Source of the DNA: Deinandra increscens subsp. villosa
Lineage: Eukaryota > Streptophyta > Magnoliopsida > Asterales > Asteraceae
NCBI GenBank assembly: GCA_039602395.1
Contig: JBCNJP010000006.1
Coordinates: 9,846,952 to 9,910,951 of the forward strand
Direction: 5' to 3'
DNA: 64,000 nucleotides
Shown: piece by piece, positions 10,788-22,472 of the stretch
Layout: every line of letters begins with the position of its first letter
How positions within the stretch are numbered: position 1 is the stretch's first letter
The notes under the pieces: model-generated
Seen by the model: the letters and a program-made list of their open reading frames with translations, nothing else
Databases searched by the model: none
What the model was told of the DNA's origin: nothing
Translations under genes and position numbers: made by a program

Positions 10788-10829
10788 CGCGTATCGCGTA
10801 GCCCTCTCCCCTTCCCGGCGCGATACGCG
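10788..10829. promoter_or_regulatory. Perfect 11-bp inverted repeat in U3
   Basis: CGCGTATCGCG and CGCGATACGCG are separated by 20 pyrimidine-rich bases, about 140 bases upstream of the TATA box at 10968. The 3' LTR copy (about 40647-40688) keeps the pairing through G-T changes. This could be a transcription-factor site or cruciform; no protein is known to me for it. Confidence 0.6.
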
Positions 10830-10967
10830 TAGGGTGGGAAATATAGCAGAAAGCTTTCCAGGTCGCAAAACCACCCATGTCCTTGTTTCTTGCTCTCCAT
10901 ATCTTGACAAACTCGTGTCATTTCGATCAAATTACTCATTGGAGGAACCAGGGGCGAACCTCATATG

Positions 10968-10977
10968 TATAAATAGA
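10968..10977 (+). promoter_or_regulatory. TATA box, element 7 5' LTR
   Basis: TATAAATAGA, a canonical plant TATA box, conserved in the other LTR at 40827-40836 and in element 6 on the minus strand at 22824-22833 and 39611-39620. Confidence 0.7.
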
Positions 10978-11899
10978 GCTGCAATCCATCTAGAATTCAT
11001 TGCCAATTTCGAATTAAACACCCCAAAACCCCATAAACGAACCAGGAGCTTTGTCGATTGATTACGCACAAACGATGAAGACTTTAGAGCTGAAATCAGC
11101 AGTTTTTCATTTGTTGGTAAGATCTAAAATAACCTCTTTTAGTTTTTGTTAATTCGATCTCTAAGTATGGTTTATAAGAATGTGTAAATATTATGGTTCT
11201 TGAGCTTGTTTTGCTAAAATTGGGTGATCGGGTGGGAATTAGGGTCTGAACTTTTGTAGGTAATCCTAAAATAATGTGTTTTAAGAAAGCTCTAATTTTA
11301 TTTCACAATTGGAAAAGGTTTGGTAATGGTTTTGTAAACGGGTCAAAATTAGAGTTTCCATAATGTTGTTCTGCCAAATGGAGTAAACGGTGTTGAATAA
11401 AGCTTTGATATTCTAAAGCATATTGTAAATTTTTATAATGGATAATACCTTAAGTTGGTTTAAAAAGAAAATGAGTTTTCATAAAGAAACGAGAAAAAGA
11501 TAACTGCCTAAAGGGCATTTTGGTCATTTTGACCTATTAAGAGATGCTCAAATAAACATAGGAAGTGTTTAATGTATAAAACCTTGCGTTAACGCCATGC
11601 GATATGCAAATTAGGTTAAATTGGGAATCGTAGTGGGAGTTCTGTCTAAAAGAACCGATTAAAGAGATAAGGTGAGTTCTATGAGCCCACACTTAAATGT
11701 TTTAAATATTTTAAATATTTTCGGTTTGATATACATACAATGTTATAAAATGCATTCAAATGATTTATAACTAAAATGTTGCCTATTTGAAGTATTAGAG
11801 TGTTAAACTATTAAATTTCCTTTGTGTGAATATACATCAAACTGCTAAAGTGCTAATTGTTAAATGGATATATTAAATTGTTAAATTGTTGTTAGATTG

Positions 11900-11956
<57 letters not shown>
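11900..11956. repeat. (TA)n(TG)n microsatellite
   Basis: About 24 bases of TA followed by about 30 bases of TG. The same LTR position in the 3' copy holds the MITE cluster at 42142-42998 flanked by TA, so this is an empty-site counterpart. Confidence 0.95.
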
Positions 11957-11958
<2 letters not shown>

Positions 11959-12507
11959 CTGTTTTGGAAATGCATTAAAATGAATATACGTGAAATGTCT
12001 TAATTTGATAATTGGTTAAAAGGCTTTTGGGTTAATACATATATGATATGTTATAGAAATTGTTTTGAATGGCTTATGTGTGTTATTACGCAATTATGAT
12101 GACTGTGATATGATGTGTGCTATGCTTGCTTTGAACTTAAAAGGTCAAGTGATAAATGAATTATTAGTAGACGTTATAGTAAATATGTATGCTTATATGA
12201 GAACAAGTGATGCATTTGCTTTATTATTATGTTGTGTATACGCCGCTGGTACTTCTTATAAATATACATAATAGTAATAGTTACCCGGTATATCATAAGT
12301 GTGGAGGATACGCCGACGGTACATCCTGTAAACATACACAAATGGTAAATTGGGGGATGTCCACCTCTTGCAGTATATGAATGCCTTATCACTGTCTACT
12401 AGTAACCGTAAGTCACTTGAGTATTTAACTAGGGGCGGGTAGTAGTACAGGGGGAGTTAGGAAGTAGCGTTACTCAATGGGGTTAGAGATCACTATAAAT
12501 AGAAAGG

Positions 12508-12712
12508 GGGAAAAAGCTACTGTCTGTTATAGGGAATGCCCTAGAAGGGTAAACTCGGCAGTTGCCAAAAGATATGGGAAGGGGGAAAGCTACTGTCCAT
12601 TATAGGGAATGCCCTAGAAGGGTAAACTCGGCAGTTAGCAAATAGGGGGAAAAGGTGCGACTGTCCGTTATTGGGAATTCCCTAGAAGGTTAAACTCGGC
12701 AGTTAGCAAGAA
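12508..12712. repeat. Threefold ~65-75-bp repeat in the LTR
   Basis: Three units, each holding a CTACTGTC-type start, TATAGGGAATGCCCTAGAAG and a TAAACTCGGCAGTT end. The GGGAATGCCCTAGAAGGG core is partly palindromic. The array is conserved in the 3' LTR at 43615-43823, so it predates the element's insertion. Confidence 0.85.
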
Positions 12713-12895
12713 GGGTATATATACTTTTACATTAGCAAGGTTTAGACTGATAATAGATGTTGGGGTTGTAGAAAAGGAATAAAGGGGATAGTGGGATAAA
12801 TGGTTTTAGAGGAGGTATTTCCTGTAAAGGAATGTTATGTGTTATATAATTGTGATATATATTATATTTGATAAATGTGTTTATAAAATTCATAA

Positions 12896-13568
12896 ATTAT
12901 ACTGACTTTGTTGTGGTTAGAATAGTTTTGTCATCCTACACTAGGCTAGGACTAGTACACCTCTGGTTGTTTTAAGGGTGTGGTAGATACGTCGCTGGTG
13001 CATCTTATATATATACACCTGAGACATAACGAGAAGTGGACTAGAGTTAGTTTCGTGTAAGTAGATAGTACGGGCCACTGTGGAAAACAAGGACAATAGA
13101 ATTTATGGATATAGATCACTTATTAGTAAGCAAGTGAGGGGCTGTTGGAATTCAAGAATGAAGATTAAGCCATGCAAAGTGAAGATAAACGTTCGATGTA
13201 CGCAAAAACGAAGCAGTAGAAATCTCACGGAGACGCGTTCTTCAAGGAGTTAGAAGAGTTGTTCATTTAAAAGATCGTTACAGTTCTGAAAGAAGTTCCA
13301 CAAGCGAACGAATCAGAAATGATATCTTTCGATAGAATCATATTAAATGTAGGGTTATCGTATATAGAAAAGCATGTTGCGGTTCTAAATATCAATTAGA
13401 AGAATGTCTTAGGAGCAGGATAGTTGCTTTAGTTCGAATATTTTGAATGCCTAGGTAAGATACTGAATCAACCTAGGAAAGAAAGGGGTGAAATGAGAAT
13501 ATCTCATTTACGAGTTATTCGTGAACGGAGCAGGTTTCAAGACAAAACCTTATTTAAGGGGGTAGAGT
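12896..13568 (+). mobile_element. Internal remnant of element 7, with polypurine tract
   Basis: Non-LTR stretch between the truncated 5' LTR and the 3' LTR. It ends with the polypurine tract AAGGGGGTAGAG (13556-13567). The bases just upstream resemble the CGAGGACGAAACC context that precedes this tract at the end of pol in Tekay-type chromoviruses, known from the family. No open frame remains, so almost all of gag-pol has been deleted. Confidence 0.6.
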
Positions 13569-14221
13569 TGTAACATCCCAAAAATTGATAAACATGTGAC
13601 TAATGTGATTATTACATATGATATATGTGTTAGATAGCTAAATGTGACAAAACAGATAGAAAATGCATGTTTACCCATTAACGAGTAATAAACTGATAAA
13701 AGGTGGTATTGTACGAATGCTTTACATGTTAATTGGTAAAAGGAATTAAGGCATGAAATAATACGTGTTTTATATCAAAGATAATTGATATATATGATAT
13801 TAGAATGAAATACGTGTTTAGAAGTTAATACGATAGAAATAAATAATAACCGGAAGAAAATGGCTTTACGTGATACGTTATATTAAATACATGTATAAAG
13901 TTATAAAGGGATAGTATAATTGCATGTGAAATATACAGTTGATGAATATATATGTGGAAGTAGGTGTTTAATTAGTTAAACGTGTGAAAATGCATGTTAA
14001 ATAGTTAATGAAAAAGTAAAAGGGCTAAAAGTGTAATTTATGTGAAGTTATAAACACTTGCGAATATTATACGTGTTAATAATTATTATAAGTATTTTGA
14101 GGCTTAGAAAGTATTATAAAAATATCTTAAAGTGATTCTGAACATAAAATAATAAAGATGTAAAAGTTAGAGGGGCTAAAGTGTAATTAGTGAAAAATAT
14201 AAAAATATATAAATATATATA
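13569..14221 (+). mobile_element. Element 7 3' LTR, first part
   Basis: Starts TGTAACATCCC after the polypurine tract and runs to the insertion point of element 6. It continues at 40462. The bases 14217-14221 (atata) are repeated at 40462-40466 as the duplication made by element 6. AT-rich, no genes. Confidence 0.8.
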
Positions 14222-16347
14222 TATGACGCCCACTCCCAGACTTGGCACTAAGAGGGGTCACTCATCGGATTTACTCATAAACACGTGGTACAACAGAGAT
14301 AAGCAGCGGAAAATTTAAAACTTTTATCTATTATAAAGCCAAGAACGTAAAGTAATTGAGATAATTTACAATCTATCTATATAGCGAGTAACTATATCAG
14401 TCTTTATTTATCTACAACTATGCCAGCACATCCACAACTCCTATAATAGCTTGCCCGATCATTCTCTTATCACGAGGGCTCCGCCCTTGCTTCCAGACGT
14501 CTCACCTAAACCTGACATACTTATGGTTTTGGGAAAAGGTCAGCATACGTTGGTTAGTTCTACATTTTAAAAATGTTACCTCGTTTGTGAGGTTAAAACC
14601 TTTGTACCTACAAAATCCCTTTTTACAACATTTATCATGTATAACACATAAGAAGTCATACATAACATAACATCATAATCATACACGTTTCCCTAGAAAA
14701 CATCTATCTCGATAACCTTTAACTCCTACGACCTGAATCCCATACACCTCCATACCTTCAGATCTTGAATACCGCTCAGGTGACTTTATCAGAAGCCCCC
14801 AACCTCAGTATCGACAACCGCTCCATTTCTTTTATGCCTTCCCGGTCACGAATACTGCTCAGGTGACTTCATTTGGAAGCCCCCAACCTCAGCAACGACA
14901 ACCGTCCTACATTCAGTTCTTCCAGTTTCGAATACCACTCAGGTGACTTCATCTGGAAGCCCCCAACCTCAGTATCGACCTCTGCTCACGTAATCTTAAC
15001 TCTTTAGACGTTCTATTCTATTGAACATCTCCTTAACCACCACAGTACTACTACCCGCCCCTAGTTAGATATCCAGGTGACTCACGTGTGCTAATAAACA
15101 TGATAATGTACTCATATACTGCAACAACTGAACATCCGCCAATTTATCTAGGTGTATGTATACAGGATGTACCAGCGGCGTATCCTTCACACTTTCGATA
15201 TACCGGGTAACTATACTACCATGCTTGTATACAAGATGTACCAGCGGTGTACCCACCAAATAATAATATAGCAAACGTATCACCTATTCTCATATAATCA
15301 TACATTCTCACTTGTGCGTTTATTAACAAACCCTTATCATTTGGATACCTAGTTTCAAAGCAAATATAGCACATAACCCTAATAATAATTTCATATGCAT
15401 TATTCTATCATCATCATTTCATATATAATACTAACACGTTTAACCATTCGTAAGCATCTTCATAACATAACACGTATCATTTCAAACAATTCATCAATTC
15501 ATTAGTTAAGATAATCAAACTTTAGGATAAAAGTATTTCAAATACTTTTTAAGTAAACAGTTGAATATTGTATGTATATCAGCCCGAAAACATTAAAGCG
15601 TTTAAAACATTTAAAAGTGGCCTCGCAGAACTCACCTTATCTCTTTACTCGTAATACTCGGACAGAACCTCCGACTGAATCCTTCGGTTAACCTAATTCG
15701 CGTATCGTATGGTATTAACGCAAGGTTTAACACTATAAACATATCCTATGTTTATTTATCTCTTATATTATTTTAATAATATCTAATTATTAGTGTTTAC
15801 TTCTTTTAAGGTTAAAATAACCAAAATACCCTTATAGGCATAATATCCCTTTTTAATATGAAGACGCGCATTTTTATAAGCAAACGCTGACTCCGGGATC
15901 GCCCAGGGAGGTATGCCATTTCCCAGTTGGGATTTATGCGACACCCTCGCTATGCCAGAAACCCTAGTGTACAGGCGCTTACCCTTCCGTTCCACATGAA
16001 CTTCTAAGTATCCGATTAACTCGGTATCTTAAATACTTTATCATTTATCAATTATAACCCCATGTATACTTATTATATATATAAACATAGTTACATACCA
16101 AAATTCAAGTACCCATACCCTCCAGATTATTTTATATTAAATAATCATATTTCAAAACCCTAATTTCATATATTTCTTGTTTCTTTATCAAAACTCATTT
16201 TATTTTCAAACAAACTTATGGTATTATCCATTATAACATTTTATAATATACTTTAAAATATCTAAGTTTAATTCATAACCGTTTGCTCAATTTTGGCAGA
16301 ATAGCGATACAAAAACCCTAATTTTGACCCGTTTACAAAACCATTAC
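14222..16347 (-). mobile_element. Element 6 3' LTR, first part
   Basis: Starts at the mutated terminus before GACGCCCACTCCCAG. It shows about 5% difference from the right LTR in sampled stretches. It retains a 79-base segment (about 15793-15871) that the right LTR has lost. AAGCAGCGGAAAA near 14304 lies in the expected R/U5 side. It ends at the attac target of element 2. No genes; short frames here also occur in the right copy as shadows. Confidence 0.85.
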
Positions 16348-16877
16348 TGTAAGGGTATAATTTGTGGCTTGTGTATTAAATCACCTATTGGCGAGTTATT
16401 TTGAAGGCCTATGTGTTATCATAGGTGGAAATTAGTTGGGTTATGGGTATATTGGGTCATTGGGCCAATTTACACATGTTTGGGCTCATTTAAAAAGAGT
16501 TTAGATGGAGTTTTGTGGGCCTATGTGGTCTAATACGGGAATTAGAGGGTAATCACGGTAAGGAGAGTAGCTTGTTCACCAAGCTTGTCCTCTCCTATAA
16601 ATAGAACCCTCTAATCTCTAGAAAGGGGGTTGGTTCTCTTGTTATTGGGTGTGGGGGTAGAAACCGTAACCTAGGCTTTACGGATTTGAGGAGTTTGCCA
16701 ACCAATTGATCGTGATTATTCAAGTGTTCTTCTTTATCAACCGGTTTGTGTTTCTTATTGTCTTTCATCGTTTATTTACTTTATTCACCGATTGAACTTG
16801 AATCATCTAGTAACACCGGATTCCGCACGGTTGTTTCTAGACATAGATATCGTGTGAGGGACTTTTCGATCCTTACA
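16348..16877 (+). mobile_element. Element 2 5' LTR
   Basis: TG...CA termini. TATA box TATAAATAGA at 16596-16605 follows a TTCACCAAGCTTGTCC stretch. Unlike the LTRs of elements 1, 3 and 4 it has no AAGTTCGCTAAG array; the iterated motif of this element is in its leader instead. Confidence 0.92.
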
Positions 16878-16879
16878 AT

Positions 16880-16892
16880 TGGTATCAGAGCC
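16880..16892 (+). other. Primer binding site, element 2
   Basis: TGGTATCAGAGCC two bases after the 5' LTR, complementary to the 3' end of initiator Met-tRNA. It sets the plus orientation of element 2. Confidence 0.92.
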
Positions 16893-17328
16893 AAGAAACG
16901 CAAGTTTTGAGGCTCTCGCGATATCAGATTCAAGGTCTTGTGAACTAACGATTTGAGCTTTGTTGGTGATTTTTAGTTTTTAGCACACTCGGAAGTATTT
17001 TTGCAAGTTTAGCGTAAAACAGGAGTTCTCGTGGTGATTTGCACGTGTTTTTGAGCACTTTTTGATCCGCACAACAGCTTTTCGACCGACCTTTCAATCG
17101 AAAAGTCTTTTCTGTCCCTTTCCTGTGATCGAGAAAGACCCCTCGTGTCTTTTCGATCAGTTGTCTCCAGTCGGAAAGTCCCTTTTTGAGGCTTTTCGAT
17201 CGGCCAAACAACTTTTCGATCAGCCAACCAGCTTTTCGATCAGATACTGTGGCTAGTCCCTGTTCATCTGATCGAAAGTATACTTTTCGACCAGTCATAG
17301 GCTTTTCGATCGAGCCAAAACTCTGCCC

Positions 17329-17552
17329 GATCAAAAAGTCCACTTTTCGATCAAAAAGTCCACTTTTCGATCAAAAAGGTCCACTTTTCGATCAAAAAGT
17401 CCACTTTTCGATCAAAAAGGTCCACTTTTCGATCAAAAAGTCCACTTTTCGATCAAAAAGTCCACTTTTCGATCAAAAAGTCCACTTTTCGATCAAAAAG
17501 TCCACTTTTCGATCAAAAAGTCCACTTTTCGATCAAAAGTCCACTTTTTGAT
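17329..17552. repeat. 20-21-bp tandem array in the element 2 leader
   Basis: About eleven nearly identical copies of TCCACTTTTCGATCAAAAAG, some with one extra G. Degenerate copies of the TTTTCGATC core are scattered from about 17080. The unit contains CTTTT..AAAAG, so each copy can form a small hairpin and the array is rich in CpG. It lies between primer site and gag, where packaging signals are usual. Frames read through it are repeat artefacts. Confidence 0.92.
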
Positions 17553-17741
17553 CCATTCAGTTTTTTGATCGAAACCCCTCTTTTCGGTAATAAAAAAAAT
17601 TAATAATAATAATAATTAAAAAAAAACAAAAAAAAACTCATTCACGAACCTGACTTTCTGATCCTGTTGAGACTTTTTGATCCACCATTTTCAATCCGAT
17701 CTGATCAAATTAATTCCCTTGTCATTCAATCAAAGACATTC

Positions 17742-19778
17742 ATGGCATCCTTTCTACCATGTAATTCTGTATCTACCAGCAACAAAGAGGTATGCACTTG
17801 CTCTAGCTCTCACTGTCAAGATGTGTACAATTCTTATAAAGATTTTAAAAGCAAATTTCACTATGAGTCCCTAAATTGTGAACGTGCCAATAGAGAGTCA
17901 AATAATTTTAAAGATCAAGCTAGGGTGAATAGGGAAAAGTATGAAGCTGCTAAGTTAGATGTCAAAAATCTTGACAATCATTTGAGTGACACTAGAGTCT
18001 TGCTAAGAGTTGCTAATACAAAAGTTGAAGAACTAACAAAAGAGGTAGAAGAATTGAGAGATCAACTGGCTAAATCTCAAAATAAATTAGACTCTACTAA
18101 TAAGATTCAATCAAAAATGCTGGAAGCAAGGTCTCTTTTCTATAACTCTGATGTTAGGATGAAGTATGTTCAACATAATTCAGGTTTGGGTTTTGGGGAT
18201 GACAACAAAGATGAAACTTCATCTCACACTGTGCCTATGCCATATATGCATGAGATGATTTCTGAACCTGAACCATCAAAGGGAACAATAGACTCTTTAG
18301 CTGACATTGACAAAAGACTTTCGGAATGTCCTATAAAAATTATTGCTCCTGTTTCTAACCCTACTACTTCTTGTGCAGATACAGAAAACAAAGAAGCAGG
18401 TTCAAAGGGGGAAAGTGTTGGCATTGAGAGTCAAAAGTTTCCTGACTTTAAAACTGAATTTTTTGCGTCAAATAAGTCTGAGTCTGAATTGAGCTTTGCT
18501 AAGTCTGATGTTTTTAACAAAACTTCTGTTTGTGGTCCTTTTAATTTCGGTGTTTGTGATCCTAAACTTTCCAAACCTTTGAGGAAAGTCAGGATTTTGA
18601 GAAAGGGTAAGGGACCACAGGTTGCTGGTCCTAAGCCTACTGATGCCAATTTGGTTGGTTTGAATGATTGTTTGAATGTGTGTGCTAATGTTTGTGATAA
18701 TACTAGTAATGTGCAGAATGTGCAAAATGCGCACGAGGCCAGACCACATGACTTTATCCCATATCCTGAGGTAAATTCTGTGTATGGCCAATTTGTGCCA
18801 GTACAGCGGGAGTATGTGCTACCAACTAGGCCCAATGGCAAAGTTATGTGGATCAACAAAAATTCCAAACCATCTTGGGTATCCACAGGGAAGAAATATT
18901 CCCAAGCTCTCGCATACCCAAAGAAACAGTCCTACCACATGTGTGGGAATCATGGACATGTGGCAAGAAATTGTTTATATAGGCCATATGAACCCTACTA
19001 CCCTAATTATCATTTGCAAAACTACCAAGGGCAATCATATGGTGGCACAAACCACAAACCTGGCCACAGAAAGGTAAATTCTCAGCCAAAGGTACCTACA
19101 GGCTCAAAGGTATCTAAAGTGACCAAAGAGTCTGCACCTTCACACCCTAAGGTGCAGAGACATGTACCTTCACAACCAAAGGTACATAAGGTGACCAAAA
19201 AGCCTGCACCTTCAATCCCCAAGGTGCAGAAGTCTGTACCCCTGCAACCAAAGGTACAGAAAGTTGACAAAAAGCCTAAGTCACCTCAACAACCAACCTA
19301 AACTGATTTCAAAGGTCATAAATTGAATAATTCTGTTAACAAATCTGTTGTTGCTTTAAAACCTATTTGGGTTCCCAAACATGATGGTCATTCAGAAAAT
19401 AATCAAGAGAGGTGGAATGTGAAAAAGGTGGTAAATCAGTGTTACCTACCTAAAGGGGTGTATAAAAAACACTCCAAACAATTTGATGAAGTTATAGATA
19501 ATAAATCAAACGTCTATCAAATTCCACCAAAAAGGGTTCAAGGTAAAGGGAAAGAGAACCATCAGCCCACAAATGTCATTTCCAATGATGGTCGTGTGAA
19601 TTCTAATGAACTTACAAAGCCCACTCCAATGCCCAACAAAAGCAAGAAACCCAAAACAAAGGTTCCCACAACCCCAATTCCCAATTTTTCAAAGAGAAAG
19701 TGCTTAAAAGAAATAACTTTCAATGATTCTGCAGGTATACCCAGAACAACAATGGCCTGGGTACTTATGGCTAACTAA
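17742..19778 (+). pseudogene. gag: Copia-like gag, element 2 (one in-frame stop)
   Basis: ATG 17742 is chosen over an upstream in-frame ATG at 17667 because the latter lies in leader-type repeat sequence. The order is a Cys-containing start, a coiled coil (residues about 55-120), a GLGFG motif, an acidic/Ser-rich middle, a zinc-knuckle-like MCGNHGHVARNC (about residues 400-412) whose first cysteine is tyrosine, and a basic QPKV repeat region (19080-19290). A TAA at 19299-19301 then interrupts; the same frame stays open to 19778 and contains WVPK. The rest of the frame being clean suggests the stop is recent, or that it is read through. No gag core of the UBN2 type is evident. Confidence 0.75.
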
Positions 19779-19827
19779 TCTCTCAATGTGTACAGGAACA
19801 GTCAAAGAGGACTTTCATTAACATTTC

Positions 19828-19986
19828 TTTGTTTCTGATAGTGATTGTTCCAGGCATATGATAGAAGGTATCTCTCAACTACATGACATGCAGATTTTCA
19901 ATGGTAGGGATGTTCTTCTGGTAAGAGGTAAATCTAGTGAAATCAACAAGGTACTGTCTGAATTGGTTGTTTCTTGGCTAATTTGA
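19828..19986 (+). pseudogene. Protease relic, element 2
   Basis: A 52-codon open stretch just after gag, one frame over, contains SDSDCSRHM. Copia proteases carry DSGCSRHMTG at the active site. Here the catalytic-triplet glycine is aspartate, and the domain ends at a TGA. It shows that element 2 descends from an ordinary copia element and that pol was lost just inside the protease. Confidence 0.65.
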
Positions 19987-21942
19987 TGTGGAGTATGGTA
20001 GTGCATTAAACAAAACCCATTTTCTAAAAAATTTCAAAAGATAAACTTTGAAGGTTAGCTTGGCCAATTTTGTCTTATAGTGTGTTAGTGTGTGTAAAAT
20101 AAAAATAAAATAAAAAAAATTTTGCTATTAAAAAAATAAAAAAGCAAGGGGAAGAATAGAAAAGATGAAATAGTTGACCCCTCAAAAAATTGTGCTTTTT
20201 AATTTCTTTTAATCTTTTGTTTGTTTGCTTGAGAAGGAGGGAAGTGAAATAAACTTCCGTTTTGAAGATGGCTGACACGCATAAGGCAGATGTGAAAGAC
20301 ATGATCCATGGTGATATGCTGGTAGGCTCGGCTCTTAAATCTGAAAAGGTATGCGTTACACATTTAAAGATAACGTATGGCAGTTTGTTGGGTAACAGCA
20401 CTTAGGTTAATTGCATTTATATTTGACTGCATGTTTAAGTTCCCGATACACACGCTTGTCTCTAAGAGTGTGAAATTGAGCTCAAAAAGTCGGGGTCCCC
20501 TCTGCTTTGCGTGAGCAATGACCTGGGGATGCTTCGCATGTATGTAAGGCTCTCCTCTGCTGTGCGTGAGCAATGACCTGGAGTTGTTCATACATACGTG
20601 CTTCTAGATCATCAATTAAAAATAAAAAAAATAAAAAAAAATTAAAAAGATTCAAAAAAATAATATACACCCAAAAGATGCCAAAGAGCATGTCAAAAGA
20701 GACCCTCAAGAGTCCAAAACCCTCAGCCTTTGTCACTGATGAGAGCATTATTAAAAATGTTTCAAAAAATTCAGTTGACTTTGTATATTATACCCAAAAA
20801 TCTATGTGATCTATTTTTTCTCTTCTCAACCAAGTCACGAGCTCAGTTTCAAACTTCTGGTTCAGGTTGTGAAAAATATGTGGCAAGGAATTTATGTGCT
20901 TGATAGTGTGTAATAACATATACCTAGGATTTGTTGAAACCCACTTGCTGTTCATAATTAATGCACCTTAAAAGATAATAAAGTGACAAACAGCCTGATT
21001 AAGAAAAGGGTTAGAGTTTAAAGTGGATCAGTATATTGGCAATCACCTGGACGTGGTCGAGTAACAGAAGCTGAAAAGGGTTCCTTGGTCAGATTCATAC
21101 GGTTTGATCCCAAATAAAACCTTCTCGTTTAGAAATTTGGTATGTTTGTTTTATTTTTATTTTTCTTTTGAGTCATCTTAAGTTTTTATTGTTTATTTTT
21201 CAACCATGGCCAGGTTAATTTAAAGGTTTTAATAAGTTTTATGGGTTTTATGCAAGAATGTTTCACTCCTCCAAAATCTCAAAGGGAGATAATGCGAAGA
21301 GTCCTCGGGTTCAGGGGAAGTATTTATAGGAAACCCGTAACCTATGTTAGGGTTTTTGGTTAAATAAGGCTAACCCGATAACCAGTCATCATTGTCTGGT
21401 TAGTGTTTGTTCCATGTTGTGCATGACAGGTTAAATGAGATGTCATGGAGAAGAAAAGTCAATGAGTGCTGCTACTGTTCGTGTTGAAGAACCAGCCGGA
21501 AAAGGACTTACCCTATGCTCAGGGGAAGTTTGTTGGTTGTTCAAGAAAAGCTTCCAAAGACTCAAAAGACATTGTTCGTATGTTGAGGGGAAGCTAAATG
21601 CCTTCAGTTCAAGATCTACATTCAAGGATGCCAAGATAGAGGTTTTCAATTTTATCCTCTGAAGTTAATGGCAAGTCAAGACAGTTATTGATGATTCAGC
21701 AAGGACTCAACGGTTTTCAAGAAGAAGCAAGTATTTGAGAATCCTCCTCTCATTACTTGGTCATCATGTGCAGTTCAAGCTGATGCTGATTGAGAGAACA
21801 CTCCCTAAAGTCATTTAATGTTGCCCAATGAGGATTTCTAAAGAAAAGAATCTTCATCAACCCATGCTCAAGCCAAGGAGAAGTTTGCAAGTCTGAAGAT
21901 TGAAAGTAGAAGACATTTAATACCACAAGCCAAGAGGAAGAT
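19987..21942 (+). mobile_element. 3' non-coding region of element 2
   Basis: AT-rich DNA replacing pol. It holds the GTAGGCTC box at 20322-20329, two hairpins (20495-20530, 20552-20583), poly-A rich stretches, and a purine-rich end (AAGAGGAAGAT) just before the 3' LTR as polypurine tract. Phrases such as 'aggggaag' recur near 21315, 21515 and 21585. No convincing gene. Confidence 0.6.
20322..20583 (+). other. Structured module, element 2: GTAGGCTC box plus two hairpins
   Basis: The first hairpin is GTCCCC, TCTGC, TTTGC, loop GTGA, GCAAT, GACCT, GGGGAT. The second is CTCC, TCTGC, TGTGC, loop GTGA, GCAAT, GACCT, GGAG. Beyond the second, ATGTATG and CATACAT can extend the pairing. The GTGA loops are GNRA tetraloops as RNA. 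The constant TCTGC/GACCT internal loop is the same as in elements 1 and 3 while the outer stems differ. Confidence 0.7.
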
Positions 21943-22472
21943 TGTAAGGGTATAATTTGTGGCTTGTGTATTAAATCACCTATTGGCGATTTATTTTGAA
22001 GGCCTGTGTGTTATCATAGGTGGAAATTAGTTGGGTTATGGGTATATTGGGTCATTGGGCCAATTTAGACATGTTTGGGCTCATTTAGAAAGAGTTTAGA
22101 TGGAGTTTTGTGGGCCTATGTGGTCTAATACGGGAATTAGAGGGTAATTAGGGTAAGGAGAGTAGCTTGTTCACCAAGCTTGTCCTCTCCTATAAATAAA
22201 ACCCTCTAATCTCTAGAAAGGGGTTGGTTCTCTTGTTATTGGGCGTGGGGGTAGAAACTGTGACCTAGGGTTTACGGATTTGAGGTGTTTGCCAACCAAT
22301 TGATCGTGATTATTCAAGTGTTCTTCTTTATCAACCGGTTTGTGTTTCTTATTTTCTTTCATCGTTTATTTACTTTATTCACCGATTGAACTTGAATCAT
22401 CTAGTAACACCGGATTCCGCACGGTTGTTTCTAGACATAGATATCGTGTGAGGGACTTTTTTGATCCTTACA
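21943..22472 (+). mobile_element. Element 2 3' LTR
   Basis: Direct copy of the 5' LTR with about fifteen substitutions and one or two single-base indels. The TATA box is kept as TATAAATAAA. It ends CCTTACA and is followed by the attac duplication and the resumption of element 6's LTR. Confidence 0.92.

Larger units (their letters stand above)
10690..12895 (+). mobile_element. Truncated 5' LTR of element 7 (Ty3)
   Basis: Homologous to 40570-44000 in the element 7 3' LTR but lacking both LTR ends. It contains an 11-bp inverted repeat (10788-10798 and 10819-10829), TATA at 10968-10977, a TA/TG microsatellite at 11900-11956, and a threefold repeat at 12508-12712. It has a 332-base deletion relative to the 3' copy at 11498/11499, where AGAAAAA flanks the lost segment in the other copy. 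At the microsatellite it lacks the MITEs present in the 3' copy. Confidence 0.7.
16348..22472 (+). mobile_element. Element 2: complete gag-only LTR retrotransposon
   Basis: Direct LTRs of 530 bp (16348-16877 and 21943-22472) begin TGTAAGGGTATAA and end GATCCTTACA. The attac duplication flanks it at 16343-16347 and 22473-22477. The undisturbed target can be read at about 39260-39290 in the other LTR of element 6, confirming the insertion. LTRs differ at about fifteen sites by eye. The inside holds a primer site, leader array, broken gag, a scrap of protease and the hairpin module, but no integrase or reverse transcriptase. It would depend on another element's enzymes. Confidence 0.93.

Noticed and set aside
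17186..17551. Plus-strand frame with SIKKSTFRSK repeats
   Set aside because: Product of the 20-21-bp leader array of element 2.
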